Assembly (NCBI GenBank): GCA_949316235.1
Contig: OX438753.1
Coordinates: 16,260,028-16,324,027 of the forward strand
DNA: 64,000 nucleotides
Direction: 5' to 3'
DNA from: Oegoconia quadripuncta
Lineage: Eukaryota > Arthropoda > Insecta > Lepidoptera > Autostichidae
A model generated the notes under the pieces. The model saw nothing but the letters and a program-made list of their open reading frames with translations, did not search any database and had not been told where the DNA came from. This document shows positions 34,291-47,060 of the stretch, in pieces. The position numbers and the translations under genes were made by a program. Every line of letters starts with the position of its first letter. Position 1 is the first letter of the stretch.

Positions 34291-37200
34291 ATTTATATAA
34301 GATATTTAGATATATTATAACATATTTAGAAATTAACAACGTTGGGTAGTGTATTTGGACGATATCATAGGCTTTTAAGAGTTTTCTAAATTTTCAATTT
34401 ATGATTATCATTTATCACATACAATCGACAAACAGCCAGTAGAGTACTTAATAATAACCATTAAATTATAACATATTAGTGTTTAAACTGTAACAAAACT
34501 AATACCAGATAAAATACCTATAGTTACAGCACAATTTGTAATAGAAAAAAAAATAATGTTGAAAACAGTAGTCATACTGTTGTACACTTTTAAATAGATT
34601 TTAAAATATCTAGATGCCTAATCTACACGTGTGACAGTGTCGGCGTGCAATGCGCAAATGGCAATTAATTGACGTTAACAGTTTAAAGCGCTTTTTTAAT
34701 GGTTGAGACGAAAATACCGTAAAAAGGCTATAAAAATATTTGGATCGTCACGATAGAAAATACTTCTTAGTCAGTTGTTTCTAGAAAAACTTCAGAATTG
34801 GCGTATGCATAGAAACAGGTTAGTCACTGTTAGGAATTATATACCGTCACATCAGAGACAGCTGTTACATTGTGTAAAATAGACTTTACTTTCAAAAAAG
34901 GAATTTTGACATAATGTTTTGACGTTTGTTGCTTTGTGTATGTACTATCATGGACTATCTGAAACAAATACATCATAGCGTAAGAGAATAATAAAAAAAC
35001 GTCATTGAAAAATATCAAAATTCGTCATTGCACCAATCGTACATTTATAAATATCCTACATTTATCTCTGTATTACATTGCCAGATTAAATCCCCTCTCG
35101 CTTCATCGTTGTGCGTGTAACACTTGATCTCTACAATTGGTAGAATTACACTTTCACGTTTTATGTAATCACGTGCTTCTCAGCCCGCCCATCCGTCATA
35201 CCAAACGGTCTTATCTTGATGTAAACTAAGAAAGTACAAATATCTGCTAGTCATAGAAAGGGGAGATAAGAGATAACAGTAGGTACCTACCTATCTTCTG
35301 CCTTTGGGACAAGTTTTGACATTTTTCTACGTCGCGGTCGGATACGCAACATAACAGTAAGTTCTGTATGTTAAACAAGTTACGAGAAGTCTCGGCGACT
35401 TATGAATGATTTCAATTCTATTTCTGTACCTAATTCTTTCGTAGAAACAGCGGGTATGATGATATCTCACACAAACGACGTAGGTTGAGCCTAGAGACGA
35501 AGATATGATCTAAAAAGTGGAATTAATTGAGACGCATTAAAACACATAAAATTATCGTCTTCCTTGATCAAATGTTTGATATTTGCATACAAATGTTGGC
35601 CATGATTTGATTTGCAAAAGGCCATGGAATCATCAGTTTCAATGCCTGATTTGCGTATAGCGCGGTACAATACAAACGTGACCAAAATTCGAGGAAATGT
35701 TTTGTGACCATGACCATGACAGTTTTTGGACCATATTGTCCGCTATGTTGTACTATTAGGTATTCTATGGCCACGCATGAGCCACTCGTATGTCATGTAC
35801 CTATTTACGCAGCGTTACTTAATGTTATGTAGTGGTATGAATGAATTCACTAGTTGTTGCTATGGATAAGGTCTAAGGTTCATAGGCTTAGGATCAAAGC
35901 CAGCTTATAAAAGAATAACATTAACCTTATACCGACGAAATTGTCGTTTTGTATAGAAAAAAAATAATCAATTTTTGTATAATAATCTAGCAAGTTCCTA
36001 GTAAGTATTCCTACTAACAATTTTGTTTATAATGTAGGTATTTATGTAATATAATGATGTCAATTGCTCTGACAGCTGCTGCTAGCTCAGTCAGTTTCCA
36101 CCATCTCTTTCAATCCTCATCTTTAATGTTAGACTTCGGTTTTCCACGGGGTTGTTGAGGTCGAAATTTTGCCGAACAGAAACGATGAAACCAAAAACGT
36201 ACGTATGATGTGCCGTTTGCGCCGAGTTAGTCTGCGACGGAACTCGTTTTCAACTTATCCACCATTAAGTTCAGGAAAATGTCTCAAAATTACAAACAAA
36301 AAAAAAAGAAATAAAAAGGAATAACAGTTTTAAATTAATATTTGAATTTGGAAATCCTATGAATACAAAAGTTAGCCACATTGAAAGTCATAGGAACGAG
36401 TTAAAACGAAGACAGCGTTAGTAATAGGAAATCTTAGAGTAACTTTACCTTCCTTTCTTGGGAAGTCGGGTAAAAACGACAATTTCATAGGTAGGCACCT
36501 AACAATAAAATCCTCATTAAACTCGGAAAAGCTGACAAATGATATTTCGTTGTGGTTCGTATGAAAACGCTGCTAAATCTCTTCCAATCGGATTACAGAC
36601 TAGTCAATATAGAGAAGCCTTATAAAAGTTTTGTAGGTCAAAGGCACATTTATCGCTGTGTTCTATTACCTACCTTCGTAATTATTCCGTATAACTATAG
36701 TCATTTAGATGTCACACCACAATAATTCACCACCCATGAGCACCACAACTAGAAACATAAAGTATAAACCGAAAAACACGAATCGGTTAAAAGACAATGT
36801 CTCTTTTATTTCGCACCTAAAACAGACGTTTTTTAAAACAGTCAGCTACAAATTCTGAAATACTGATACGTACAATACTTAACCTTAAAAAAATGATCGT
36901 CAGAGTCAATTAGTTTTTGGGGAGCGTTCTGAAGCTGTAACCGTTGAGAGGTTGACGACTTCCGACTACGACCCATTACAGAAACGACCACATTGAATAT
37001 AATAAAATACGTTACAGTCTTCGATTTTGATAATTCCAGTAATAAAACCGACGACGCGCGACGTTCTTCGGGTTTAATCGACTGTGAGTTTAAATAATAT
37101 TGTTTTGTCTCTTAATACCATGGAGGAAAGACTTTGGATTAATTTGATTGTAAAGAGCGGTTGGTGATTTTCTGTTAACATCAGCCATAAACCCGCAAAA

Positions 37201-39664
37201 CTGTTACACGAAAAAGGCATCAAAAAGAGCATGAAATTAAACAATATTGCCTTTGTAACGTTTATCTCTCTCGAAAGCTGGAAGGCAGCAACAGACTCGT
37301 CGACATTTAGCACTAAATAAATTATATTTGACGAACTATATGTAGAAGCATCGACTAAAATATATAGCTGTGTCTTGCATGCCATCATTTAAGGGATTTC
37401 CTAAACCGAGAAGGTAAACTTGTATCAATATGCTATTGCAGGTTAAATATTGTCAAAAAATTGCGGTGAATGTTTCACTGGACTCTCCTTGAGTCATAAT
37501 AAATTGAGAAACGAGTGATAAAATGGAAACTACAGTATTAGTGGACGGACACGTCAGGCAGGATGAAGTGACAGACAGTCATACTGAGCAAGCGGTTTAG
37601 TGAAGGAAGTGGAATGTCATGCCGGAAGTTTTTCTTACTGTCAATTTTCATCAGAATGTACGAGTAATTATATAGAATAGAATTATATACGTACTTAGAC
37701 ATAGTTCGGTAACGACTCGAACCCTTTACAAATAAGATTTATAACTTTACCAAGTTTCCTTCAGAAAACTGTATACAAAGTCTTATTTATGTTTCCGTAT
37801 AAAGTGAATCTTATTTCCCGAACAGAACAATGGTACGATCAGACATTGCTGCTTGGCGGCAGACTTTGATAAGTTTGTGGCGGTGGCCACTGACATAAGA
37901 ATTTGTTAGACAAAGCGAATCATAATATCCTCAAGACAAACACTTGATAAGCCATCATCATGAATGATCAAAACATTAATCAAGGAAGGATATAAAAGGG
38001 GTGAACAGGAAAATCATAAATTTACCTATTATGCGCGCTTCTGAACTGACTGGAAATGCATATTGTAAGTATTCTGTTATCAGTATCTGGCATTGATAAT
38101 GCACCTTGTTTCCGTTCTGCGCATATTGAGAAACCTTCTCCTTGAAGGGTTATTGAAACTGATGTCGTTCTTATCTATAACAGTAGCCTGTTTATTTATA
38201 GGCAAGTTGTATTACAGTAAACATTGTGCTGATTTCTCATACTTATCACTGACAGATGTTCAATTATAAAGGGAGATATTGTAACCATACCTATACGCCT
38301 CGGTAGGATTGGCTATTTAGATTTTCATACAGTATGTTCTACTGTATAAGAATTAGAATTTTTTTAGACATAAAAATAAATCTAAATGTTTAAGCTGTTC
38401 AATGAAATTGTTAAAATCGTAATATTTAATTTGCACTAATTTAATTTAATGGATCTTGTTATCTGACAATAAATGAATTATTATTATTAAGTCTGAACTA
38501 ACTAACTTAAGTCTAAACTGATCTCATGATCAGAAATAGCAATTTTTGTAAAACGGTTACTTTAACAATTAAAAGGCCCGAGATGCGACGGTGGCTTGAA
38601 GTTGCGCGTTTTGGAACCTCTAACTAAATTTTACATTCAACGCTCAATTATCTGGTTTTGCCATAATAAAAGTTGCACTGCTGATGAAAAGTTGATAATT
38701 CTTCCTCGTGTCAATACTGAACTAACCATTCACCATAAACTAGATGGATTAGATCGTTAGATCGTGAGTTAAACATTAAGAGTGTAGCGGCGTTACTCCT
38801 TTTACTACTATTATGATTATTGTTCAGATCGTGCAATTGTTCTCTTGGAGACGAAAATCAACAAACCAATGATAATAAACAATTCGATCCTCGTATGTCA
38901 CATGAGAATGAGCGTAAAACAACCTACGCTAGTGTAACCGACACCGTTGTAAAGACGGCCTCGATAGTATCGCTAAGGGCCTAGTGCTAGCGAATGCAGT
39001 GGTCAAACTAGAGGATTTTAGTATTGATAAAAAAAAGGAGAATGTAAAATAAAAAAGACGCCTATACCTATTCAGCAGATGTTTAATGTAATATATAAAC
39101 AACATTAGATAGAACAAAATTACTATTAACATAACAGTAATTATAATGACATCAAAAGTGATCATAATTTGAAAGCTATATAATGATCGTCATTCTTAGA
39201 GATTGAGGTTTGGGCATAGAGAGTTGTAGCCAGAGTAATAGCTACCGTAATCTTAAACTTTTCTTGTGCAAGTGGATTAGGTAAATCAGAATAAAATCAT
39301 TATCAGTATTTAAATACGTACGACAAAGTTTCAAAGTTAGCAAATTCCTTTTTATTATACTCCAGAGTATGCATTAATTACTCCAATTCGTACTCAAGTC
39401 GGCTCGAAACGCTTAATTTGTTGCAGAACTCGCAACAAACTTAATAGAAAACTTTCATCCCCCTGAGGAAAACGTAATATGATGGCTATAAAATATCCAG
39501 GTTTTTACAACGTTGTAAGTAAAATTGTAGACAATAATATAATCATTATGTTTGTCTCCACACAAGAACAAATTAGCATAAAATATTTAAAACACTGTAG
39601 CCTGATGTAATCCATAACATGCCAGCAGTATCAGCAGTACACCACTTTAACTAAAAAGTCAGGT
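34291..39664. other. Long unassigned stretch
   Basis: 5.4 kb with no gene and very few repeats. Exceptions are a T2-like snippet at 37,845-37,885 (TTGCTGCTTGGCGGCAGACT) and a phrase at 36,477-36,503 (GACAATTTCATAGGTAGGCA) also seen near 18,225. The low repeat density compared with its flanks would suit an intron or old intergenic DNA. Confidence 0.35.
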
Positions 39665-39666
39665 AT

Positions 39667-39808
39667 TGGTCTCGATTCGGCTGTACACCAACTAAACTAA
39701 AACCAGTTTTAAAGTAGTACTGTCTCTTTCTCCCTGGAACAGTACGATGCGACGGCACCACTCCAAAACTGGTTTTAGTTTAGTTGGTGCACATTCGAAT
39801 CGACACCA
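39667..39808 (+). mobile_element. Palindromic MITE, family M1, 142 bp
   Basis: TGGTCTCGATTCGGCTGTAC at the left faces GTGCACATTCGAATCGACACCA at the right in complementary form. The inner arms AACTAAACTAAAACCAGTTTT and AAAACTGGTTTTAGTTTAGTT are also complementary, leaving a loop of about 55 bases with TACTGTCTCTTTCTCCC. The length equals the copy at 56,636. No target duplication could be fixed. Confidence 0.85.
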
Positions 39809-39810
39809 TT

Positions 39811-42800
39811 ACTAACCTTTAACCTAATTATTATGTAGGTCGCAAATAAACGACATTTTATAATGACAGAAATGTTGGACTGAAGTGGAGCAGCTTCTGT
39901 ATTGTCAACTTTAATGGTAAATGAAATAAAACTCATCGTCAACTGTAGAATTCATCTAACAGTGAAGATAGCAATGAAGTATAATTAATTAATAATCTAT
40001 TTGTCGCTGACAATGGCACCGCACTCTCGCGCTGCAATACGCACATGCGTGGCGCCGAGTGGGCGACAGTACCATCTGTCGTGGCATAGTTGAGAAACCA
40101 CTGGTTCTTGAAACCAAATTTGACGTCGAATAAAATTTTCTCCAAAAGATAAGGTATTCGTGGGTAACTTCTTCAATCGGGTTATTAATTCCAGTAGATT
40201 CAACTGTATTATCATTTAAGTCTCCGGTTTATTCGTGGTCAAGGACAGCATCAGTAAATCGCTCATCATCACTATGATTATGGCGAATAGCCTTGAAAAT
40301 CTTTACACACTATTCAATAGATAGACATTTCTTTTAATGTTCCGGGACAATAATTTCAAAAGCGTGCAGTCATAAATCATAATGCACGTAAAAAAAACTT
40401 AGGAGCAAATTTATTAATTTAATTATTGCTACATCAACAAAATTATAGAAAGTAATAGTGTATACAACATAAATATTCAGGTATTTATTATATAATTTGC
40501 GTTGGACGACAAAGTTCATCAAGATGCAAACAAGTACAAAGTGTTGAGATATTATAATGAATATTGATGAATACCTTTGACTGAATTATAATGCGAGTTA
40601 TGATGCTTCGGCAATATTATAAACGATCGAAGACCAAAAGAAATTTAACCAAAAGAACACTCCACTCAAAATAAGTGCCTCGATGAAATAAATCGAAGAC
40701 GAAATCGCATTCGACGTTACCTAATAACCACAGGTCAAGGCCACCTTCGGTATATTGTCATCGCTTCGCGTGTATCATGCCCGGCCGACTTACTCCGTGA
40801 AGGGCAACCCGACAGATGTGACATTGAGAAAACGCGGTCACAAAGAACGTTCACAAAAGCTTTAACGATGTGCAACCACACCCTTAATTAAACGATCCTC
40901 ATACAGCGGTCATTAAGGAATCGTGACATGTCGAATTAAGTAAACTTGGTAAGGCTTCTAATGCGGTGGACTATTATAGCGCAAGTATAGTGAGGGCAGT
41001 TTAATTGCCTCGGGGAATGCAAGTGCGGTTCCATATTACTCGTAATTTAACGAGTGCCGCGTCGTGGTTTGTTCTGGACGCTCGACAATTAGTATGAACG
41101 GACATGAATGGTCATGGTAACCCTTACGAGTTTGCACTGAATTTATACAATAAGGAACCAAGAAAGATCAAAGATTTACTCAAAAGGAGTCGAAGTCAAA
41201 ATACACTTCCATTGTAAAAGTTGATTGCGCCCGCAGCTCAAACGAATTTGACTTTGTTGAAAATCATTGAATTTCTAAAGGAAAGCATATTTAATTTAGT
41301 AATACAATGTACTAATTACGAGTGGTACATCGAGTACCACCTTGCCTTAAAACAAAGGCGTACGAAAAATAATTGTTTAAGCAGATAGCATGACTGCACC
41401 TTTGAACGCGTACTGTACCTAAGCGAACGTCTAAAATAACTTTGACATAATTAAGTGGCATTCCTGAACACTGCCGTGCTTCAAAGCAAGTAACGCGTGA
41501 TCAGCATGCAATGGGTGGGGTCACTCTCCCCCGAAGGGCCACCTGCTCCAACATACGGTGACGATGCACGCTTCGACGCACGTGGGGTGCCGGAATTTGA
41601 AACCGGACTAACCTAGCATATAAATACTTATCAAGCAAAAGAAGACCGTCTAGATAATGTGGTGTAACCTAACCACTGCATTTTTAAGAGCTACGAAATA
41701 CCAATTTATATAAACCGATACACGTTAATAGCGGTTGACGCAAAATAGCAAAAATTTTACTTGCATTAAATTACACGCAGCTTGTAACATAGTTGTGTTT
41801 GTTTGTGTAATGCATTGAAAAATATTAACAAATAAATAAATAAATGTGTGTTAGTCCAACTGAAAACAAGAAATTGTTATTATTCAGTCAATACTACGTA
41901 TCAAAAATTTCAACTCTAAATACATTTAAGTAGTTTGTCTAAAAACGATGAGTAGTAATCTAACTAAGTCGAGTCTAGAAGCAGCCAAAGAGGAAACGTA
42001 GCTGACGTAAATCAATTTCCTTAGTCAACGCAACTCAATTTATTTTCATGGCTCCATTAGTTAATAGAGTAGGTATATACCTGTTACCTCTTCCTCTATC
42101 CGATTAGCGAAAATAGTGAATCATCGAGTTGCGTGATGGACCCCCGATGGCCAAGTAGATATATTATATATGATGATAACAGGATGACGTAAATTATAAA
42201 CAAATATGTATTCCTCATTCCTAAATGAACACCACAACAAGAAACCAGTAGCGGTTATGAATATAAATGAACGTGTCATCTGTTTATTAAATTACATTTT
42301 TATGAAGCGCTTTTAATTATTTCACTTTCGAGACACGTAAAGGTCTTAACAATTATCATATTTTCAAAATTATATTGCGTGTTAAGTAGTTTTGAGCAAC
42401 ATAGGCGGTAAGGAATACTTTTACTTCGACGTCATCTAATGGAGTCTATTTACACAAGTATGCAACTGTTGGTGGTAAAATATTCACCAATTGCAACATT
42501 GCATCTTTGATATGTAGGCGAGTGGAACGCAGTGTTACTACAGCCAAGTGTATCAGATGACCGATGACATAATGCCAGATATTACTTGCATTTCGCAGTA
42601 TAGTGAGTGCGATGTAGCGGAAGCGAGTTCATCATACTGCGGACGTTTTGACACGGAACTATAAAATTTATAGCTCAGTAATAGTACCTATAGTTTACTT
42701 GACAACTTGTTTTTATGGAGTGCTGTAATGTGCTGTAACTATTTAATGGGTCTCAACTTCTCCGTTTCTGAAGGAGAAGTGAAGGTTATCGAATTAACTA

Positions 42801-43871
42801 ATTGCAATAAAATGTGAATTTCTTATTACGTACTTTCTCTACTAATTTTATATTTCTGATCAGCTGCAGATTGTTTCCTTTATGTATTTATTCAAAATTA
42901 TCATAACGATGCGCTGTAAGGAGATTCATTCATTATAAAATCATCATTACGTTACGATAGTAATTACAATTATGTCATCGAGTTTTGTAAATATTGCTTT
43001 CTAGAGTGATAGAACTTTTAAACTAGTTTTAAGAAACTAATGTACGTACCTACTTTAAAAAATTGTTCTCATGGCAGCTGCCTATTTAGACACTCGAATA
43101 CATTGTGGCTTGTAAAAATACGAACCTGGTGACTGACACACTTTTTTTTCGCAAACACGTCATTAACTGCCTCATCCACACTTTTCCGAGATCGAAGACG
43201 ATGCCGGACGACCGGCGACGATCTATTTTAGTCGGATGTTAACCTATATTACGCACACACACCCAGCACTACAAATTAGCTAACTTTACCCAAACCGCTG
43301 ATTAGTTGTTTAAATTCCTATTTCAAACGTAACCCAAATTCGTTCCACGCGAATTAGACGGTGACATTGAAATTCTTTTTAAATTCCTTTAAAACAACAA
43401 CAATTAAAATGTATGCCACCCACAGTTGGATAAAATCGTGATTTTATGAGGTAATTTCGAAGACTTGTTTCTCCGAATGAAATTGGTAGATACGCATCGA
43501 AACCTTCAAGAATTTATCCGTCAGAATGTTTTGGTGCAGAATTCTTGTCGAGTTATTTGTTTACTTAATTCCAATGTAGTTTCGTTAATGGGTCTCTCTC
43601 TATTACTTGGATTTAAATTAAGCTAAGCTTGCTGAAAGATCTAAGAAATAAATTTCGCTTGATATATTATACACCAAAATTTTGTAAAAATGCTTTCTGC
43701 GGGGGGGAACTGAAAACGAGCAACACTGCCGATTTCCTACCCATTTCATCACAATACTGTGGTTCTCGATTCTGATGTACCTATGCCTGTTTTTTTTTCT
43801 TTTATTTATTAGATCAATACTTACCTACCATACCTTGTGTGAGAAAATTAAAGATCATTTATTTATTAAAG
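39811..43871. other. Long unassigned stretch
   Basis: No exon or repeat family member is recognised over 4 kb. The part at 40,720-41,120 and 41,460-41,600 is non-repetitive and less AT-rich (CCCGAAGGGCCACCTGCTCC near 41,530). It is the best candidate for conserved non-coding sequence, but this is speculative. Confidence 0.3.
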
Positions 43872-44112
43872 ACAACCGATTGGTGTAGTGGATAGTGACT
43901 TTATCAGCGAAACCAACGGTTGCGGGTTCGAATCCCGCGACGGGTAAATGTTTGTGTGATGAATATGGACATTTATTCCTGAGTCATGGATGTTTGTATA
44001 AATATTTATGTATGTTTATCCGTTATCTAGTATCCATAGTACAAGCTTTGCTTCGTTTAGGACTAGATGATTGGTGTAAGTGTCCGAAATATTTATTTAT
44101 TTATAATAATAA
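43872..44112 (+). mobile_element. tRNA-derived SINE type T1, full length
   Basis: A box TGGTGTAGTGG (43,881-43,891) and B box GGTTCGAATCC (43,925-43,935) are both intact. Then come ATGTTTGTGTGATGAATATG, GACATTTATTCCTGAGTCAT, TATCCGTTATCTAGTATCCA and TAGGACTAGATGATTGGTGT, with an A/T-rich (ATTT)n end. The tRNA-like head is followed by a SINE body, so it is not a tRNA gene. Confidence 0.9.
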
Positions 44113-44149
44113 AATGCCATGAATATTATACCACCCATTTTAACTAGTA

Positions 44150-44342
44150 CAGTCGGCGTTAAAGTTAATACAGGGATATTTTATAATAGTGCGGTGCCTG
44201 TTGAAGCTATACCAATTGGAGTTCTAAATTGGCCCTCTCTAGACTATCATTTTAGAGAAGTGCGGATGTTACAGCTTAATAGCCAGCATGCTACCATTAA
44301 TCATATAATACAGTCCTGTATGATTAATTATGGAGCCGACTG
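44150..44342 (+). mobile_element. MITE family M3, 193 bp, TA target duplication
   Basis: The termini CAGTCGGC (44,150) and GCCGACTG (ends 44,342) are flanked by TA on both sides (44,148-44,149 and 44,343-44,344). Inner inverted parts include AATACAGGG against CCTGTATGATTAATTA. TA duplication and CAGT ends suggest the Tc1/mariner superfamily. No transposase is present. It lies directly behind the T1 SINE. Confidence 0.8.
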
Positions 44343-44699
44343 TACAAACACAGCCTAATAATGAGTATTATAATGACATTCACTATACTCACCATCTAAA
44401 ATTACGTAAAATCAATGTCAAATGATACAGAATTAATGTCGATTTCATGTCGGTTCATTGAAACAGTAAAATTCATATTTAATCTAAAGGAAATGAAAGT
44501 GTTGCTACAAAACGATTGTGCTGCGTTGTTACAAGAATTACATGACAAATTGTTGCAGATGAGATACGGATCCCGTATAATTTAATATTAAGTAGGTATA
44601 ATAATAAGTATCTTTGCCGCATTAAATTTCTACGACATGTATAAAATGTTATTAACTATTTATTTCGCTTTAAATGACATAGGCATTTATCTAGGTATG

Positions 44700-45412
44700 A
44701 TTTTTTTTACAGTATTTAATCGTGGACCTCGTGGCGCAGTCGCATTCACTATTTGTTGTCTGTGGTCTGTCAGTTCTTGGATGGGAATTGTAATGACTGC
44801 TTCAATAACTATTTACCTCGATTTAAATAACATAGGTACCAAAATAGAAAATATCTAGGTATGCATGAAAAAAAAAAAATTTTTTTTGACAGTATTCAAT
44901 CGATATTTTTTGTTTGAAATTGACCTATGTAGTGTTTAGTACTATTAATTATTCTGTGGTAGTGGTTAGCAACTCTGGCCACTATACCAAAAGGTTGCGG
45001 GTTCGAATCCCGCTAGGGGCATATGTTTGTGTGATGAATACGGACATTTGTACCCGAGTTATGGATGTTTTCATTTATAATTTATTTACAAAAAAAATAT
45101 GTATATATGTAGTATATCAACCATCTGGTATCCACAACACAAGCCTCTATAGTTGCTTACTGTGGAACTAGATGGCGCTATGTGTACCTATCTCTAAGAA
45201 TATTATTAAAAAAAAACATATTGTATTAATATTAGCTGTTTGCGTAATATTAGCTGATATTCACTCATTCACTATTTGTTTTCGATTAGCGAAGTTAAGC
45301 AATGTCTGTCAGTTCTTGGATGGGAATTGTAATATGAGTGCTTCATTAACTACTTACCTCGATTTAAATAACATAGGTATCAAAATAGAAAACAACTAGG
45401 TATGAAATATTC
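44700..45412 (+). repeat. Tandem units built on a 5S SINE fragment
   Basis: Unit A (44,703-44,865) has CTCGTGGCGCAGTCGCATTC, GTCAGTTCTTGGATGGGAAT and the spacer CTCGATTTAAATAACATAGG with TCTAGGTATG. Unit B (45,260-45,405) repeats the same order with AGCGAAGTTAAGCAATGTCT retained. Unit C begins at 45,413 and runs into a full 5S SINE. A degraded spacer copy precedes unit A at 44,664. Units A and B are separated by a T1 SINE. Confidence 0.8.
44955..45210 (+). mobile_element. tRNA-derived SINE type T1
   Basis: An A-box-like GTGGTAGTGGTTAGC and an intact B box GGTTCGAATCC (45,000-45,010) precede CTAGGGGCATATGTTTGTG, CGGACATTTGTACCCGAGTT, CATCTGGTATCCACAACACA and TGTGGAACTAGATGGCGCT. It splits the 5S-derived tandem units and so is younger than their duplication or was carried with one unit. 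Confidence 0.85.
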
Positions 45413-45414
45413 AA

Positions 45415-46045
45415 TCGATAGCACTCATGGCGCAGTCCCATTCACTATTTGTTTTCGATTAGCGAAGTTAAGCAATGTCTGGAGCCGTCAGTTCTTGGAT
45501 GGGCATTTTAATACGTGTGTTTCCGTGCTTCGGAGAGCATGTTAAATAGTCGGTCCCTGTTGTTTACAATTAAGGGCCGCTTTTAACCGCCTCCGTGGCT
45601 CAATGTAAACAACATTGGGTTTACGATTCGGAGGTCGCGGGTTCGATCCCCAGCGGGGTACATGTTTAAGTACTCTGTTTGGTTGGTGGTAGGGCATTTT
45701 AAATGTCCGCATCTGCCGCCAAGCAGCAATGTTAATAGCTTGTTGTGTTCCGGTTGTTAGAGAAACGATAGCCAGTACCCCATATGTGTTGGGGATTCCG
45801 GGTCAGTACGCTTCCACCTTCGACCTCATCTTCACTTAACATCAGGTGTGATTGAGGTCAAGTACCAACCCGTTGTGCATAAAAAAAAGGCAGTTTACCC
45901 AAGTCGGTACCATACAGGGGCGGTTTAAGAACACTGTTAGGTGGTCACTAGTCTGACACAAAATCACCACACGCGTGGAATCCTCTCCTAGTGAAAGGAG
46001 GCTAGGCCCCAACAGTGGGGACGACTAAGGCTGTTGGTGATGATT
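45415..46045 (+). mobile_element. 5S rRNA-derived SINE, split by a T2 SINE
   Basis: The 5S-like region (45,451-45,506) keeps the A-box part GCGAAGTTAAGCAATGTCTG and the C-box part CAGTTCTTGGATGGG of the 5S internal promoter. After GTGTTTCCGTGCTTCGGAGA and TAGTCGGTCCCTGTTGTTTA the element is interrupted at about 45,587. It resumes at 45,889 with GGCAGTTTACCCAAGTCGG and ends with AGGCCCCAACAGTGGGGACG and CTGTTGGTGATGAT. It is of the HaSE3 type. Confidence 0.9.
45588..45888 (+). mobile_element. tRNA-derived SINE type T2, full length and nested
   Basis: Head GCCTCCGTGGCTCAATG with B box GGTTCGATCCC (45,640-45,650), body TTGGTGGTAGGGCATTTTAA and GCCAAGCAGCAATGTTAATA, 3' part ATCAGGTGTGATTGAGGTCA and CAACCCGTTGTGCAT, and an A8 end. 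The likely, imperfect target duplication is AAGGGCCGCTTTTA on the left against AAGGCAGTTTA on the right, both from the 5S SINE body. Confidence 0.9.
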
Positions 46046-46479
46046 CTCATTTCATGCATGCTCATTTCCACAATAAGTAAATTAAACTGTCAAAAACTGG
46101 CAACATAACCAATTTCAATCTCCTATCTCTCTATCTCCAGACTGCATCATTAAATGGCGCCTGACTACACCACCAGCTCTGTCGCATCATACAAAAACAT
46201 CACACTTAGCACAACTTACATGATGCGTCATAGTTTCTCGCGTCTCAAAGCCATGGTCTTATCATGGCAAATTTGACAGATTGAGAATATTAGCGTCATT
46301 TGTTTGATACGATGTCCATCCGTAATTCTATGATTCCATAGGCATCATGTCTCGACCGCGACTCTTTCTCACTCGTTGTGCTATGCATACCTAAATATTA
46401 GTATAGTTTTGTATATTACCATTACCACATTCGAGTCCTCAACAATTTGATGTTTTTGCCATCGACGTCCTAAGGATAA

Positions 46480-46740
46480 GTATAGTAATCCAATTACGGC
46501 ACTTGATCATCTTTTAAGGAGCTACGATCTTCCCGTGGGAACTCCATCATCAGATCTCGATGAAATTTAAATGGGATCATATCGAAAGAATCTTCTTTGC
46601 AAAAAAAAAAAGAATCACGCAAATAGGTCACGGAATCACATAATATAAAAAATACATAGGCGACGAATTGAGAACCTCCTCCTTTTTTAAAAGACTTCAA
46701 AAAAGGAGGAGGTTCTGTATTCGGGGCGTATTTTTTTTTT
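46480..46740. repeat. Head-to-head repeat joint with hairpin
   Basis: The arms AGAACCTCCTCCTTTTTT (46,671-46,688) and AAAAAAGGAGGAGGTTCT (46,699-46,716) are perfectly complementary around 10 bases. On both sides the sequence continues as the common lepidopteran phrase GGAGGAGGTTCTCAATTCG, so two copies meet head to head. Upstream, CGTGGGAACTCCATCATCAG belongs to the same remembered repeat. Confidence 0.6.
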
Positions 46741-47060
46741 TGTAAGTAGGTTTAAAAGGCTGCTTGGATACCAACACTATGAGCCACATTGGGCTACCCT
46801 GCTACATACTATACATTATACTTTCCTGGACAGATTTTTCTCTTATAAAATTCTGAACTTATCTTTCGTAGTCATTAATATAATTGCCGGAAAGCTTGCA
46901 TGTGTGAGCCGCTAGAAATAACGCAATAGTGCCGTTTTGGCGATAACATTGCAGCTTATTGGCGATAACGACAGTTGCACTACATACTAACATCCAGTTC
47001 CCGTCTCGTTTCCGAAAGTGCACACGCTATCACAGGGGCTGCATAGAAACTACACCTTAC

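Noticed and set aside
35568..35774. Minus-strand frame with a YGPKTVMVMV segment resembling a mariner transposase
   Set aside because: The resemblance is limited to a few residues; no D-x-E context, no TIRs and no continuation in other frames.
43881..43945. Possible tRNA gene (intact A and B boxes)
   Set aside because: The tRNA-like part lacks a convincing cloverleaf 3' end and continues directly into the T1 SINE body, which recurs at 44,955 and 15,144.
45451..45506. Possible 5S rRNA gene
   Set aside because: Only the internal-promoter half of 5S is present, with deletions, and it is joined to SINE body and tail.
46671..46716. Hairpin as a transcription terminator
   Set aside because: It is a head-to-head junction of two interspersed repeats in a eukaryotic genome.
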